In this document: piece by piece, positions 6,359-13,452 of the stretch
Layout of the letters: the number at the start of each line of letters is the position of its first letter
Numbering within the stretch: the first letter of the stretch is position 1
From: SG8-4 sp964598225
GTDB lineage: Bacteria; Planctomycetota; Phycisphaerae; Sedimentisphaerales; Anaerobacaceae
NCBI GenBank assembly: GCA_964598225.1
Contig: CAZRBG010000103.1
Coordinates: 1 to 13,452, forward strand
Length of the DNA: 13,452 nucleotides
Reading direction: 5' to 3'
Made by a program: the position numbers and the translations under genes
Notes under the pieces: model-generated
What the model saw: only the letters and a program-made list of their open reading frames with translations
What the model was told of the DNA's origin: nothing
The model's database searches: none

Positions 6359-8112
6359 ATGGAAACTTCCGTACTGTTGCGAGTCATATTTCTTTTCGTT
6401 TTGCTTTTCGGCTTGTCAATGTGCATGTCTTCATGTTCACCTGACGAAGAGATACGGCAAGACGTGGGAACAAACTCTCACCTCGACTCAGGCCGGGAGA
6501 AGTCGGCACTCGAAATTTATGAGAATGAACTGGCCCGCACTCCACCGATGGGATGGAACAGTTGGACATTTTTCACGGAGATATCGACGAAGAGAAGATC
6601 CGAGGAATCGCCGATGCGATGGTCGAGTCAGGGATGCGCGATGCGGACTACACATATCTGGTCATCGATGACGGCTGGATGGCCGATAAACGTGACAGTG
6701 AAGGTAAGTTGATGGCGGATCCGAACAAATTCCCCGGCGGCATGAAAGCCCTCAGTGACTACATTCACAGCAAAGGATTGAAATTCGGCCTCTATCAGGA
6801 TGGAGGGCATTCCACATGCATGAGATTACCCGGCAGCTTCGGATACGAGCAGGTGGACATGGACACATTCGCTGAATGGGGTGTCGATTACATTAAGCTC
6901 GACAGTTGCTATGCGGAAATAAACGGCCGTAAGAGTACGGACGATTTCGGCCTGTTCAAAGAATGTATCATTAACACGGGACGACCGATGATACTGAGCA
7001 TGGCCAACTACACCGACCCTTCATGGGCCTGGGATGGCCATAACATCGGACATTTGTGGCGCACATCCTTTGACATTCGCCCGCGCATGGGATCGGTGTA
7101 CTACTGTGCGGACTCGTCGGCCGGCGATGTCGTCATTCATCCGGCCTTTAACGGACTGTGGCAGTTTGCTGGGCCGGGACACTGGAATGATCCTGATATG
7201 TTAGAAGTCGGAAATTTGAAGACTTATATCGAGAACAGGACTCATTTCGGCCTATGGTGTATCCTGGCCGCTCCGCTAATGGCGGGAAATGACCTCAGAA
7301 TTATCTCGGATGAGACGAGGGATATACTGACCGCCCCGGAAGTGCTCGAGGTGAATCAGGATCCAAGGGGCGTTCAGGGATATAAAGTATATGATGACGG
7401 CGACCGGGAGATATACAATAAGCCCTTACACGATGGAACGACCGCTGTTCTATTGCTAAATAAGAATTCCGAATCGGCCGATATTACCGTCACCTGGGAC
7501 ATGATAGGTCTCTCAGGCAGGCAGAAGGTCAGGGACTTTTGGCGGCGCAAAGACATGGGACACTATTATGGATCATTTACGGCTGAGGACCTTTCTCAAC
7601 ATGGACATATGCTCTTGAAGGTCGGCTCAACAGGCAAACCGCTCGCGACAGCGGTTCCGGTGCCTATTGAGAAATATGCCGTGACGCTAAAGGGGAAAAC
7701 CTACCTTTCGGATCTCTATTACATCTGGAAAAGGGGTGAAGCACCCAGGTATGACAAAACCTTTAACGGCAAGCCCATCGTGATGAACGGAACGATCTAT
7801 AACAGAGGATTCGGCTGTAGAGCGACTTCGAAGATTATGTTCAAGTTAAATGGTTTCGCCGATAAGTTTAAGGCGGTTGTAGGGCTGGATCCTTCTTATC
7901 AGGGCCAGGAGACTGTCAACTTTACGCTGCGCGAACAGGATCCGATAGGTACTGACTCGCTTCTCTACGACAGCGGAAAGATGGGCAAGGACACTCTTGC
8001 CAGGATCGTCGAAGTTGATATCAGAGGTGTTGACTGTCTGATACTATCGATCGAAGGCAAACAAGCCTTGGGCAACTGGGCTGATGCACATGTTCTTGCA
8101 GGTAATAAATAG
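6359..8112 (+). CDS. GH27 alpha-galactosidase-like lipoprotein with C-terminal NPCBM domain, one frameshift
   Basis: Predicted retaining exo-glycosidase of GH27 (alpha-galactosidase or alpha-N-acetylgalactosaminidase). ATG 6359 follows AAGGTG (6345-6350). The N-terminus is hydrophobic and ends in MSSC (Cys26), a plausible lipobox. The family opening ARTPPMGWNSW is in this frame to 6565; then a one-base deletion shifts the rest (IFHGDIDEEKIRGIA onward) to the frame of an ATG at 6553. The repaired protein is about 584 residues. In repaired numbering: IDDGW at 103-107; nucleophile Asp182 in YIKLDSCY; likely acid/base Asp239 in RTSFDI; NDPDML at 277-282; a beta-sandwich at about 330-425; and an NPCBM carbohydrate-binding domain at about 440-580 (YLSDL, FNGKPI, RGFGCRATS, GLDPSYQG). 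The recognition loop lacks the usual Cys-Glu/Ser-Trp motif, so Gal versus GalNAc specificity cannot be assigned. Unless the frameshift is an error, the catalytic domain would lack its lipoprotein leader and its first conserved block. Confidence 0.85.
6565..6567 (+). other. apparent one-base deletion in the GH27 gene
   Basis: The first frame reads P-P-M-G-W-N-S-W and ends in codon TGG (6563-6565). Adding one A here would give the codons for N-I-F-H-G-D-I-D and continuous GH27 homology. As written, the first frame drifts into unrelated residues and stops at 6712. The conserved continuation begins in the frame of 6568. Confidence 0.75.
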
Positions 8113-8125
8113 CATCTCAGCTCAC

Positions 8126-8163
8126 GATATACAAAATAGTATTTAAGCCGGATTTGTGATATC
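8126..8163. terminator. weak imperfect inverted repeat between convergent genes
   Basis: GATATACAAA (8126-8135) and TTTGTGATATC (8153-8163) form an imperfect AT-rich stem around a 17-base loop, between the stop of the GH27 gene and the stop of the minus-strand propeller gene. Its position between convergent genes suits a bidirectional terminator. However, the stem is A/T-rich with one bulge and there is no clean T-tract on either side, so this is only a candidate. Confidence 0.25.
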
Positions 8164-10883
8164 TATTCTTGCTTTAATGTGTTAAGCCTGTGGAGGGATT
8201 TAACACGAATCGTTTGGAGTTTGCCGACAATAGTCTCTTGGTTATTAAAGACCTCGAGCAAGGTGATCGTGTACTTTCCTGGTTCAACCAGTTCCCCCTG
8301 CTGCTGTCTGCGGCGGCCTCGCCCCTTTTCTTGTCCCTGAGACTTAGGTGAGCGTCTCAAATCCCAAACCAAACGATGCAAACCAGTTGAGTTTGGTCCC
8401 GTAATTTGACGTACCGGTTCATCATTAGCATCTGTGATGGAGAGCACAATTTTTCCGCTATCGTTCTGTGTGAAGTCTTCACGCAAATAGTAATGAATCA
8501 TGGCGCCGAACGGCGGATTCGGCATAGTGAAATTGCCGAACGCGGCCACCACATAACCGATTTCATTGTAGACCCAAGCGTCACGAGGCGGAAACAGCGA
8601 GGCTTTCTGCGTCAAAACATGGGATTGGAGATGTCGCAAAGGAGTGTAATCATCGAGTACATAGAATCCACGTCCAAATGTGGCACAGACCAGATCATCC
8701 TCGCGACGCTGCAGCTTCAGATCTCGGAACTGAATTGTGGGTGCTCCGCTGCGTAGTTGGATCCAGTGTCGGCCGCTGTCGATTGTGAAGAACAGTCCGA
8801 ATTCTGTGCCTGCGAAGAGCAGCCTGGGATTCACGTGGTCCTCAACTATCGACCAAACCACATGGCGGTTGGGCAGATTACCGGCAATTGATTTCCATGT
8901 TCTGCCTCGATCGGGGCTCTTCAGTATGTACGGCTTGAAGTCGCCTCGTTGATAGTTGCTAAAAGCAACATAGAGCGTATCGACGTCATGCTGAGATGCG
9001 CAGATGTCGGAAACGTAAGCACGGCGTGGTATCCCTGCAAACCTGTCCATGCGGCGCCATTTTTCTCCGCCGTCTTCGGACACCTGCACCAGGCCGTCAT
9101 CCGTGCCGACGTAGAGCAGACCCTCTTCGAGCTGTGATTCATCCAGCGCAGTGCTGACGCTAAGCGCCGTGGTAAAGCGATTTTTCTGAACGGCCTCGGC
9201 GCCCCACATTCGGCCCATGAGACGCTGGTTTTCAGGATCGAGCTGTCGTGTCAGATCACTGCTGACCGGCTGCCAGTTGTCGCCTCGGTCATCGCTTCGG
9301 TACAGGCGATTACCCGCCAGATACAGACGTTTCGGTGAATGCGGACTAATAATCAGCGGCGTATCCCAATGCCACCGCATGGCTGGGCCATTGGGCTCTT
9401 GTACAGGCCTGATATTGGTTCTTACCCCCGTACGTTTGTCGAGCCGAAACGCTGCGCCATTCTGGGACAGGCCGTACACGACATCGGGATTTTCCGGATC
9501 AATACGCGGCTGGAAACCGTCGCCGCCTCCGGTCTGAATCCATTCGCTGGTTCGTATGCCGACGCGATTGATCGTGCGCGAAGGTCCGGCCATGGAGCCA
9601 TTATCCTGGGTCCCGCCGTATACGTTGTAGAAAGGCAAATGGTTGTCGGTTTCAACACGATAGAACTGTGCTGTCGGCAGATTAGTGAAGTGACGCCATG
9701 AGCGGCCGCGGTCGTAACACTCATAAAGCCCGCCGTCATTACCAACGAGCAGGTGCCCGGCATCGGTAGGATCAAAGGCCATCGCGTGATGGTCCACATG
9801 CATCCGCCATTTGACGCGCTTAAAGTCCTTTCCTCCATCCTCGGTGACGTTCGTTATCATATCCATCGCATAGACCCGGTCAAACTTGTGCGGATCAGCG
9901 TAGATCTCTCCGTAGTACTGCGGATCGACAACCTTGTAATTACTCTGCCGGGTCCAGGTTTCACCACGATCCGCTGAGCGGAAGAAACCGCTCTCATCTC
10001 CGGCGGCATACACCAGGGCGTACACGACGTCAGGATTCTGGGGCGACACAGCAAGGGCGATGCGCCCGATATCGACAGTGGGCAGTCCATTTCTCAGTTT
10101 TTTCCAGGTCAGGCCACCGTCTATTGTCTTGTAGATCGCCGATTCGGGCCCTCCCCCGATCAGCAGTCCGACATGACGGCGCCGTTGGTAAGAAGCGGCA
10201 TAGAGTACCTCGGGATTACGCGGATCGAAGGCAATATCGGTGACGCCGGTGTTGTCGCTGATCTCAAGTACGGCTTTCCATGCCCGGCCGCCATCTGTGG
10301 TCTTGAATAGCCCGCGATCTCCACCGTCGGACCAGAGCGGGCCTTCGGCAGCGACGAATACCACATCTGAGTCGCGCGGATCAACAAGAATCTTGCCGGT
10401 ATGCTGTGAGTCGCTCAATCCCATGTGCTTCCATGACTGTCCGCCGTCAGTGCTCTTGTAGACTCCGTCGCCGTAACCGACGCTTCGATTGGACGAGTTC
10501 TCTCCGGTTCCCAGCCAGATAACATCAGGATTGCTTGTGTCGATCGTAACACATCCCAGAGAATATGAACCTCCCTGGTCGAAAATCGGTTCCCAGTTGT
10601 TGCCGCGATTCGTGGTCTTCCACAGGCCGCCTGAAGCACTTGCAAGGTACCAGAGGCTACGATTTCGAGGGTCTACGGCGATGTCGGCTAGACGGCCAGG
10701 TTTTAGAGTCGGCCCCAATGATCTCAGCCGCAGTTCGCTAACCAGCTCAGAGTTCAGTTGGACTGCCCGGGTGTGTGTCGAGCTAATAGTGGAATCTCCG
10801 AAATCGGAGCTTTGTCCCCACAAGAGAATGGTTTGTAGCATAACTGACGAAACTATACAGGCAGTACAAAGGGCTCGTTTCAT
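8163..10883 (-). CDS. secreted Asp-box/VPS10-like beta-propeller protein with C-terminal Ig-like domain
   Basis: Large exported protein of 906 residues, of the type often annotated as BNR-repeat glycosyl hydrolase or sortilin-like protein. ATG 10883 follows TAGGAG (10896-10891) and opens a signal peptide (cleavage near LLWGQ, residue 24). Asp-box motifs (S/T-x-D-x-G-x-x-W) recur about ten times, for example KSTDGGQSW (143-151), KTTDGGRAW, KTIDGGLTW, RSADRGETW, RSDDRGDNW, VSEDGGEKW and KSPDRGRTW (655-663), consistent with two stacked propellers. Residues about 790-890 form an Ig-like domain of the FlgD type (GLHRLVWDLRRSP, then VEPGKYTITLLE), the usual ending in this family, interrupted by a basic low-complexity loop near 847-862. 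Asp-boxes are structural turns, and I see no sialidase Arg triad, so an enzymatic role should not be assumed; binding or processing of extracellular protein is possible. It is convergent with the GH27 gene and divergent from the S9 peptidase gene. Confidence 0.85.
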   Translation of the reverse strand: MKRALCTACIVSSVMLQTILLWGQSSDFGDSTISSTHTRAVQLNSELVSELRLRSLGPTLKPGRLADIAVDPRNRSLWYLASASGGLWKTTNRGNNWEPIFDQGGSYSLGCVTIDTSNPDVIWLGTGENSSNRSVGYGDGVYKSTDGGQSWKHMGLSDSQHTGKILVDPRDSDVVFVAAEGPLWSDGGDRGLFKTTDGGRAWKAVLEISDNTGVTDIAFDPRNPEVLYAASYQRRRHVGLLIGGGPESAIYKTIDGGLTWKKLRNGLPTVDIGRIALAVSPQNPDVVYALVYAAGDESGFFRSADRGETWTRQSNYKVVDPQYYGEIYADPHKFDRVYAMDMITNVTEDGGKDFKRVKWRMHVDHHAMAFDPTDAGHLLVGNDGGLYECYDRGRSWRHFTNLPTAQFYRVETDNHLPFYNVYGGTQDNGSMAGPSRTINRVGIRTSEWIQTGGGDGFQPRIDPENPDVVYGLSQNGAAFRLDKRTGVRTNIRPVQEPNGPAMRWHWDTPLIISPHSPKRLYLAGNRLYRSDDRGDNWQPVSSDLTRQLDPENQRLMGRMWGAEAVQKNRFTTALSVSTALDESQLEEGLLYVGTDDGLVQVSEDGGEKWRRMDRFAGIPRRAYVSDICASQHDVDTLYVAFSNYQRGDFKPYILKSPDRGRTWKSIAGNLPNRHVVWSIVEDHVNPRLLFAGTEFGLFFTIDSGRHWIQLRSGAPTIQFRDLKLQRREDDLVCATFGRGFYVLDDYTPLRHLQSHVLTQKASLFPPRDAWVYNEIGYVVAAFGNFTMPNPPFGAMIHYYLREDFTQNDSGKIVLSITDANDEPVRQITGPNSTGLHRLVWDLRRSPKSQGQEKGRGRRRQQQGELVEPGKYTITLLEVFNNQETIVGKLQTIRVKSLHRLNTLKQE

Positions 10884-10890
10884 ACTTGTT

Positions 10891-10896
10891 CTCCTA
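10891..10896 (-). promoter_or_regulatory. ribosome binding site of the Asp-box protein
   Basis: On the minus strand TAGGAG lies 7 bp before ATG 10883-10881. It is a good Shine-Dalgarno match and fixes the start at the signal peptide. Confidence 0.6.
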
Positions 10897-10929
10897 CTCG
10901 AGGTTTTGTAATACTTAACTTCGCTCGTG

Positions 10930-10958
10930 ATTCAAACTTATCCGCCAATTGAGGTCAA
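10930..10958 (-). promoter_or_regulatory. candidate sigma-70 promoter for the Asp-box protein
   Basis: On the minus strand TTGACC (10958-10953) and TTGAAT (10935-10930) are separated by 17 bp. They match the -35 consensus at 5 of 6 positions and the -10 consensus at 4 of 6. The predicted start would leave a leader of about 40 bases, including the TAGGAG ribosome site. The -10 is only moderate, and other A/T-rich hexamers nearby could serve. Confidence 0.35.
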
Positions 10959-11027
10959 GGTAATTTCATCGTGAGAGAATGCCGGCAATGTACTTATTGT
11001 GGTTCTTTAATAAAAGAAAAATCAAAC

Positions 11028-11037
11028 AACAATTGTT
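11028..11037. promoter_or_regulatory. perfect 10-bp palindrome AACAATTGTT in the divergent promoter region
   Basis: AACAATTGTT is its own reverse complement and lies in the A/T-rich centre of the region between the Asp-box and S9 genes, 28 bp upstream of the S9 -35 box. It could be an operator for a regulator acting on one or both genes. Palindromes this short arise by chance in A/T-rich DNA, and no second copy is seen nearby. Confidence 0.2.
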
Positions 11038-11065
11038 TTGAGTTGGGAGTTATGCCAAATGTTGT

Positions 11066-11094
11066 TTGACACTTGTGGCCCCTCAGGCTATCTT
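11066..11094 (+). promoter_or_regulatory. sigma-70 promoter of the S9 peptidase gene
   Basis: TTGACA (11066-11071) is a perfect -35 box, followed after exactly 17 bp by TATCTT (11089-11094), a 4-of-6 match to the -10 consensus. Transcription would start near 11101, giving a leader of about 44 bases before ATG 11145. An AGGT ribosome site is at 11134-11137. Confidence 0.55.
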
Positions 11095-11144
11095 CATTAC
11101 TTGTTGTTCTATGACTTATCCATATTAAGAAATAGGTATGTGAA

Positions 11145-13214
11145 ATGAGAACAAGCATGTTTTTTGTTCGTGTTGCTTGGGTTTGTATTGTTGGCATTGC
11201 TACCGCGCCCGACATTTACGGCCGGACTTCCAGCGAACAGCTTCTCGACAAAGCTGAATCTCGGCTGCGTGCAATTTACGAGCGAGGGGAGTTCCGCCCC
11301 AGGCGATTTCGTGCCGACTGGCTGGCTGATAGCTCAGGTTACACTGTCTCGGAGTCGGTTCCCGGGCAGGAGAAACGTGTTCCGGTTCGATATGACGTTG
11401 TCAGCGGAAAACGAAAGGTGATAGAACCCTCTGAGGAAGATACAGCCCGCAGATCCGGCAAAATCTCCCCTGACAGCAAAAAAGTGCTCTACTCCGATCA
11501 GGGGAATCTGTACATCAGCGAAATCGACGGTGAGCGGAAGATCGCCCTGACAAATAACACACCCGGTGGACCTGTTTCAAACGGCCGGGCAACCTGGAGC
11601 CCCGACGGCATGTGGATTGCCTTTGTGCAGTCAGACGCCTCTCACGTGAAGTTAAGGTCAATGCTTGTGCTCGGAGATCCGAGTTATCCGGCAGTCAAAG
11701 AAGTTCGATTCGCCAGAGTAGGCGGGGCGATAACAAGACTGCGTGTCGGCGTTGTTGAAGCCACCGGAGGCGAGACGCGCTGGCTCTCAATTCCCGAGCC
11801 AAAAGAAGGTTTCTATCTGGGACAGGTTGAATGGGTCGGAAATTCGGATGAGTTGCTCGTGGAAAAGTTGAGCCGGTTCCGCGACAAGCGGGAGTTTCTA
11901 ATCGCCGATATTCACACAGGTACGATTAAACAGATATTTAAAGAATACGATCCTGCATGGGTGATCGCGAGCTACCGTAAGAACGCCGGACTTGAATGGA
12001 TCCGCAGCGGCCGGGCGTTTATTGTACTAAGTGAAAAAGACGGCTGGCGACGTGCCTACGTCTACTCACGCAAAGGCAAGGAATTGGCCGTGCTGACGCC
12101 CGACAAAGTAGATATCGTCGAACGTGCCGTCGTAGATGAAGAAGGAGGCTGGTTTTATTACTACGCCTCACCCCACAACGCAACACAGAAGTACCTTTAC
12201 CGTGTGCGTCTGGATGCAAGTTCAGAACCTGAGCGAGTCACCCCGATGGATCAGCCCGGCACCCATGATTATGATTTCTCACCGGATGCAAAGTGGGCAT
12301 TCCATACATATTCATCATTCGACGCTCCTCCTGTCACCGAACTTGTAATGCTAGGTAAGCACCAGGTTGTACGTGTCCTGGAGGATAATAAAGAACTGCG
12401 AAAGAAAGTCGATTCAATCATTTCAAAGCCGACGGAATTTTTCCAGCTCGAAATTGGCGATGGAACTTTAGTTGACGCATGGATGATCAAACCACATGAC
12501 TTCGATCCTTCGCGAAAGTATCCCGTTTTTGTACATGTGTACGGAGAACCGCACGGACAGACCGTTCTGGACGCCTGGGGGCGCAGCCACGCGGACTTTC
12601 ATCGCGTGATCGCAGATCTTGGTTATCTTGTGGCCTCTATCGACAACCGAGGCACACCCGCGCCGAAGGGAGCCGCCTGGCGGCGATCAATCTTTGGCAG
12701 CCTCGGCCCGCTTTCGACGAGAGAGCAGGCGGCGGCGGTGAAGGAGTTGGGTCGTACTCGGTCTTACATTGACTTGTCCCGGGTCGGCATCTGGGGCTGG
12801 AGCGGCGGGGGTTCGAACACACTCAATGCGATGTTCCGCGAGCCGGAGGTCTATCATTTGGGGATTGCCGTTGCACCCAAGCCGCAGCCGCATCTTTACA
12901 ATGCGTGGTTTCAGGAGATTTATATGGAGACACGAGAAACAAATCCGGAAGGATACCGCAAGTCTGCTCCGATCAATTTTGCTGAAGGACTTAAAGGTGA
13001 CCTCCTGATCATTCACGGCACGGGCGAGACCAACACACATATCCAGATCACCGAAGGGCTGGTGGATCGGCTCATCGAGCTTGGAAAACAGTTTGACTAT
13101 ATGGCATACCCCAATCGCAACCACGGCCTTCGCGAAGGTCGCGGAACGTCGCTCCACCTGAGAATGCTGATGACCTGTTATCTCATAGAACACCTGCCGC
13201 CCGGTCCCCAATAA
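11145..13214 (+). CDS. secreted S9-family serine peptidase (DPP4/prolyl oligopeptidase type)
   Basis: Exported alpha/beta-hydrolase peptidase of 689 residues; S9 enzymes release dipeptides or cleave after proline in short peptides. The N-terminus (MRTSMFFVRVAWVCIVGIAT) is a signal peptide. Residues about 50-430 form the beta-propeller gate, with repeats such as KISPDSKKVLYSD, TWSPDGMWIAFVQ and DFSPDAKWAFHTY. The peptidase S9 domain follows: VHVYGEPHGQTV (Tyr466 in the oxyanion-hole position), SIDNRGTPAPKG (498-509), nucleophile Ser553 in GWSGGG, and His660 in PNRNHGL. The acidic triad position, Asp in DPP4 (HGTADDN), is Glu628 here (HGTGETN). I also find no Glu-Glu motif in the propeller, which DPP4 uses to hold the substrate N-terminus, so true dipeptidyl-peptidase activity is uncertain. 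It has its own promoter and is divergent from the Asp-box gene. Length is within the usual family range, allowing for a short propeller. Confidence 0.88.
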   Translation: MRTSMFFVRVAWVCIVGIATAPDIYGRTSSEQLLDKAESRLRAIYERGEFRPRRFRADWLADSSGYTVSESVPGQEKRVPVRYDVVSGKRKVIEPSEEDTARRSGKISPDSKKVLYSDQGNLYISEIDGERKIALTNNTPGGPVSNGRATWSPDGMWIAFVQSDASHVKLRSMLVLGDPSYPAVKEVRFARVGGAITRLRVGVVEATGGETRWLSIPEPKEGFYLGQVEWVGNSDELLVEKLSRFRDKREFLIADIHTGTIKQIFKEYDPAWVIASYRKNAGLEWIRSGRAFIVLSEKDGWRRAYVYSRKGKELAVLTPDKVDIVERAVVDEEGGWFYYYASPHNATQKYLYRVRLDASSEPERVTPMDQPGTHDYDFSPDAKWAFHTYSSFDAPPVTELVMLGKHQVVRVLEDNKELRKKVDSIISKPTEFFQLEIGDGTLVDAWMIKPHDFDPSRKYPVFVHVYGEPHGQTVLDAWGRSHADFHRVIADLGYLVASIDNRGTPAPKGAAWRRSIFGSLGPLSTREQAAAVKELGRTRSYIDLSRVGIWGWSGGGSNTLNAMFREPEVYHLGIAVAPKPQPHLYNAWFQEIYMETRETNPEGYRKSAPINFAEGLKGDLLIIHGTGETNTHIQITEGLVDRLIELGKQFDYMAYPNRNHGLREGRGTSLHLRMLMTCYLIEHLPPGPQ

Positions 13215-13235
13215 GCTTATTAGAGACTTTTTTTT
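13210..13235 (+). terminator. possible terminator at the end of the S9 peptidase gene
   Basis: A perfect 12-bp palindrome AATAAGCTTATT (13210-13221) overlaps the stop codon and is followed after six bases by eight T residues (13228-13235). The T-tract is right for intrinsic termination, but the stem is A/T-rich and, once a loop is allowed, only about four pairs long, so it is a weak hairpin. Confidence 0.35.
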
Positions 13236-13452
13236 CGGGTATCCTCAACAACCTGTGTTTACACGACCTTTACGAAGTCTGGAACAAATCAAAAGAAGCT
13301 AATGAAGAGTGATATGTCACCACCTAAAGGACCAGAACATTTTGACTTACAAAACGCCCATTTTCTTGAAACAGTTTGTCTCCAAAATGTTACCACAAAT
13401 AGATATGGTTTTTCCCGTCGCGGAGCCGATGGGTAAAACCAGATTGGACTGA
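13215..13452. other. window-end region without an identifiable gene
   Basis: After the T-tract the sequence holds only short ORFs. One runs from ATG 13302 to TAA 13434-13436 (44 residues, begins MKSDMSPPKG). Another, from GTG 13309, ends at the TGA closing the window (47 residues, ends AEPMGKTRLD). They overlap in different frames, neither has a convincing ribosome site, and I recognise no family. On the minus strand a frame open from the window edge reads LPIGSATGKTISICG and stops near 13350, also unrecognised. One of these could be the edge of a real gene outside the window. Confidence 0.35.

Noticed and set aside
8163..10883. Asp-box protein as a true sialidase acting with the sialate esterase
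   Set aside because: It has many Asp-boxes, but no visible Arg triad or Tyr/Glu nucleophile context of sialidases, and its full-length pattern matches the VPS10-like non-sialidase group.
1..13452. CRISPR array, tRNA, rRNA or insertion sequence
   Set aside because: I found no regularly spaced repeats, no cloverleaf or rRNA-like sequence, and no transposase motifs or terminal inverted repeats in either strand.

Overview
The window looks like bacterial chromosome from a glycan-degrading member of the PVC group or a relative, most likely a planctomycete. This is inferred from the gene families, not from a marker gene: a DUF4091/GH123-type glycosidase, a planctomycete-style sialate O-acetylesterase, an FG-GAP/ASPIC protein, an Asp-box (VPS10-like) propeller protein and an S9 peptidase. 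Nearly every gene starts with a Sec or lipoprotein signal peptide, so the products act in the envelope or outside the cell. No rRNA, tRNA, CRISPR array, integrase or intact insertion sequence is visible.

Layout. Positions 3-8112 hold one plus-strand run: the 3' end of a probable TIM-barrel glycoside hydrolase (3-509); a GH123/DUF4091 glycosidase (535-2292, broken by two opposite one-base indels); an exported FG-GAP/VCBS protein with a C-terminal ASPIC/UnbV domain (2298-3950); an intergenic stretch with a small antisense FG-GAP remnant; a sialate O-acetylesterase (4354-6276, or from 4288); and a GH27 alpha-galactosidase-like lipoprotein with a C-terminal NPCBM domain (6359-8112, broken by one one-base deletion). 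Convergent to this run is a large Asp-box propeller protein (8163-10883, minus). Divergent from that, across a 261-bp region with recognisable promoters, is an S9 (DPP4-like) serine peptidase (11145-13214, plus). The last 238 bp hold a T-tract and only short unidentified ORFs.

How the genes may work together. The plus-strand run resembles a small saccharolytic locus: a GalNAc/hexosaminidase-type enzyme, a sugar O-acetyl esterase and a GH27 exo-glycosidase could strip a decorated, partly acetylated glycan carrying Gal or GalNAc. That is inference; no transporter, SusC/D pair, sulfatase or dedicated regulator lies in the window to confirm the substrate. The propeller and peptidase genes form a separate divergent pair, possibly concerned with extracellular protein.

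Main points for a second look: three single-base indels confined to the two glycosidases, with homology running on cleanly in the shifted frame, so assembly error or very recent decay; an in-frame join between the GH123 tail and the FG-GAP gene through an A7 tract; a minus-strand FG-GAP relic; a Glu where DPP4 has its catalytic Asp in the S9 peptidase; and an unusual recognition loop in the GH27 enzyme.
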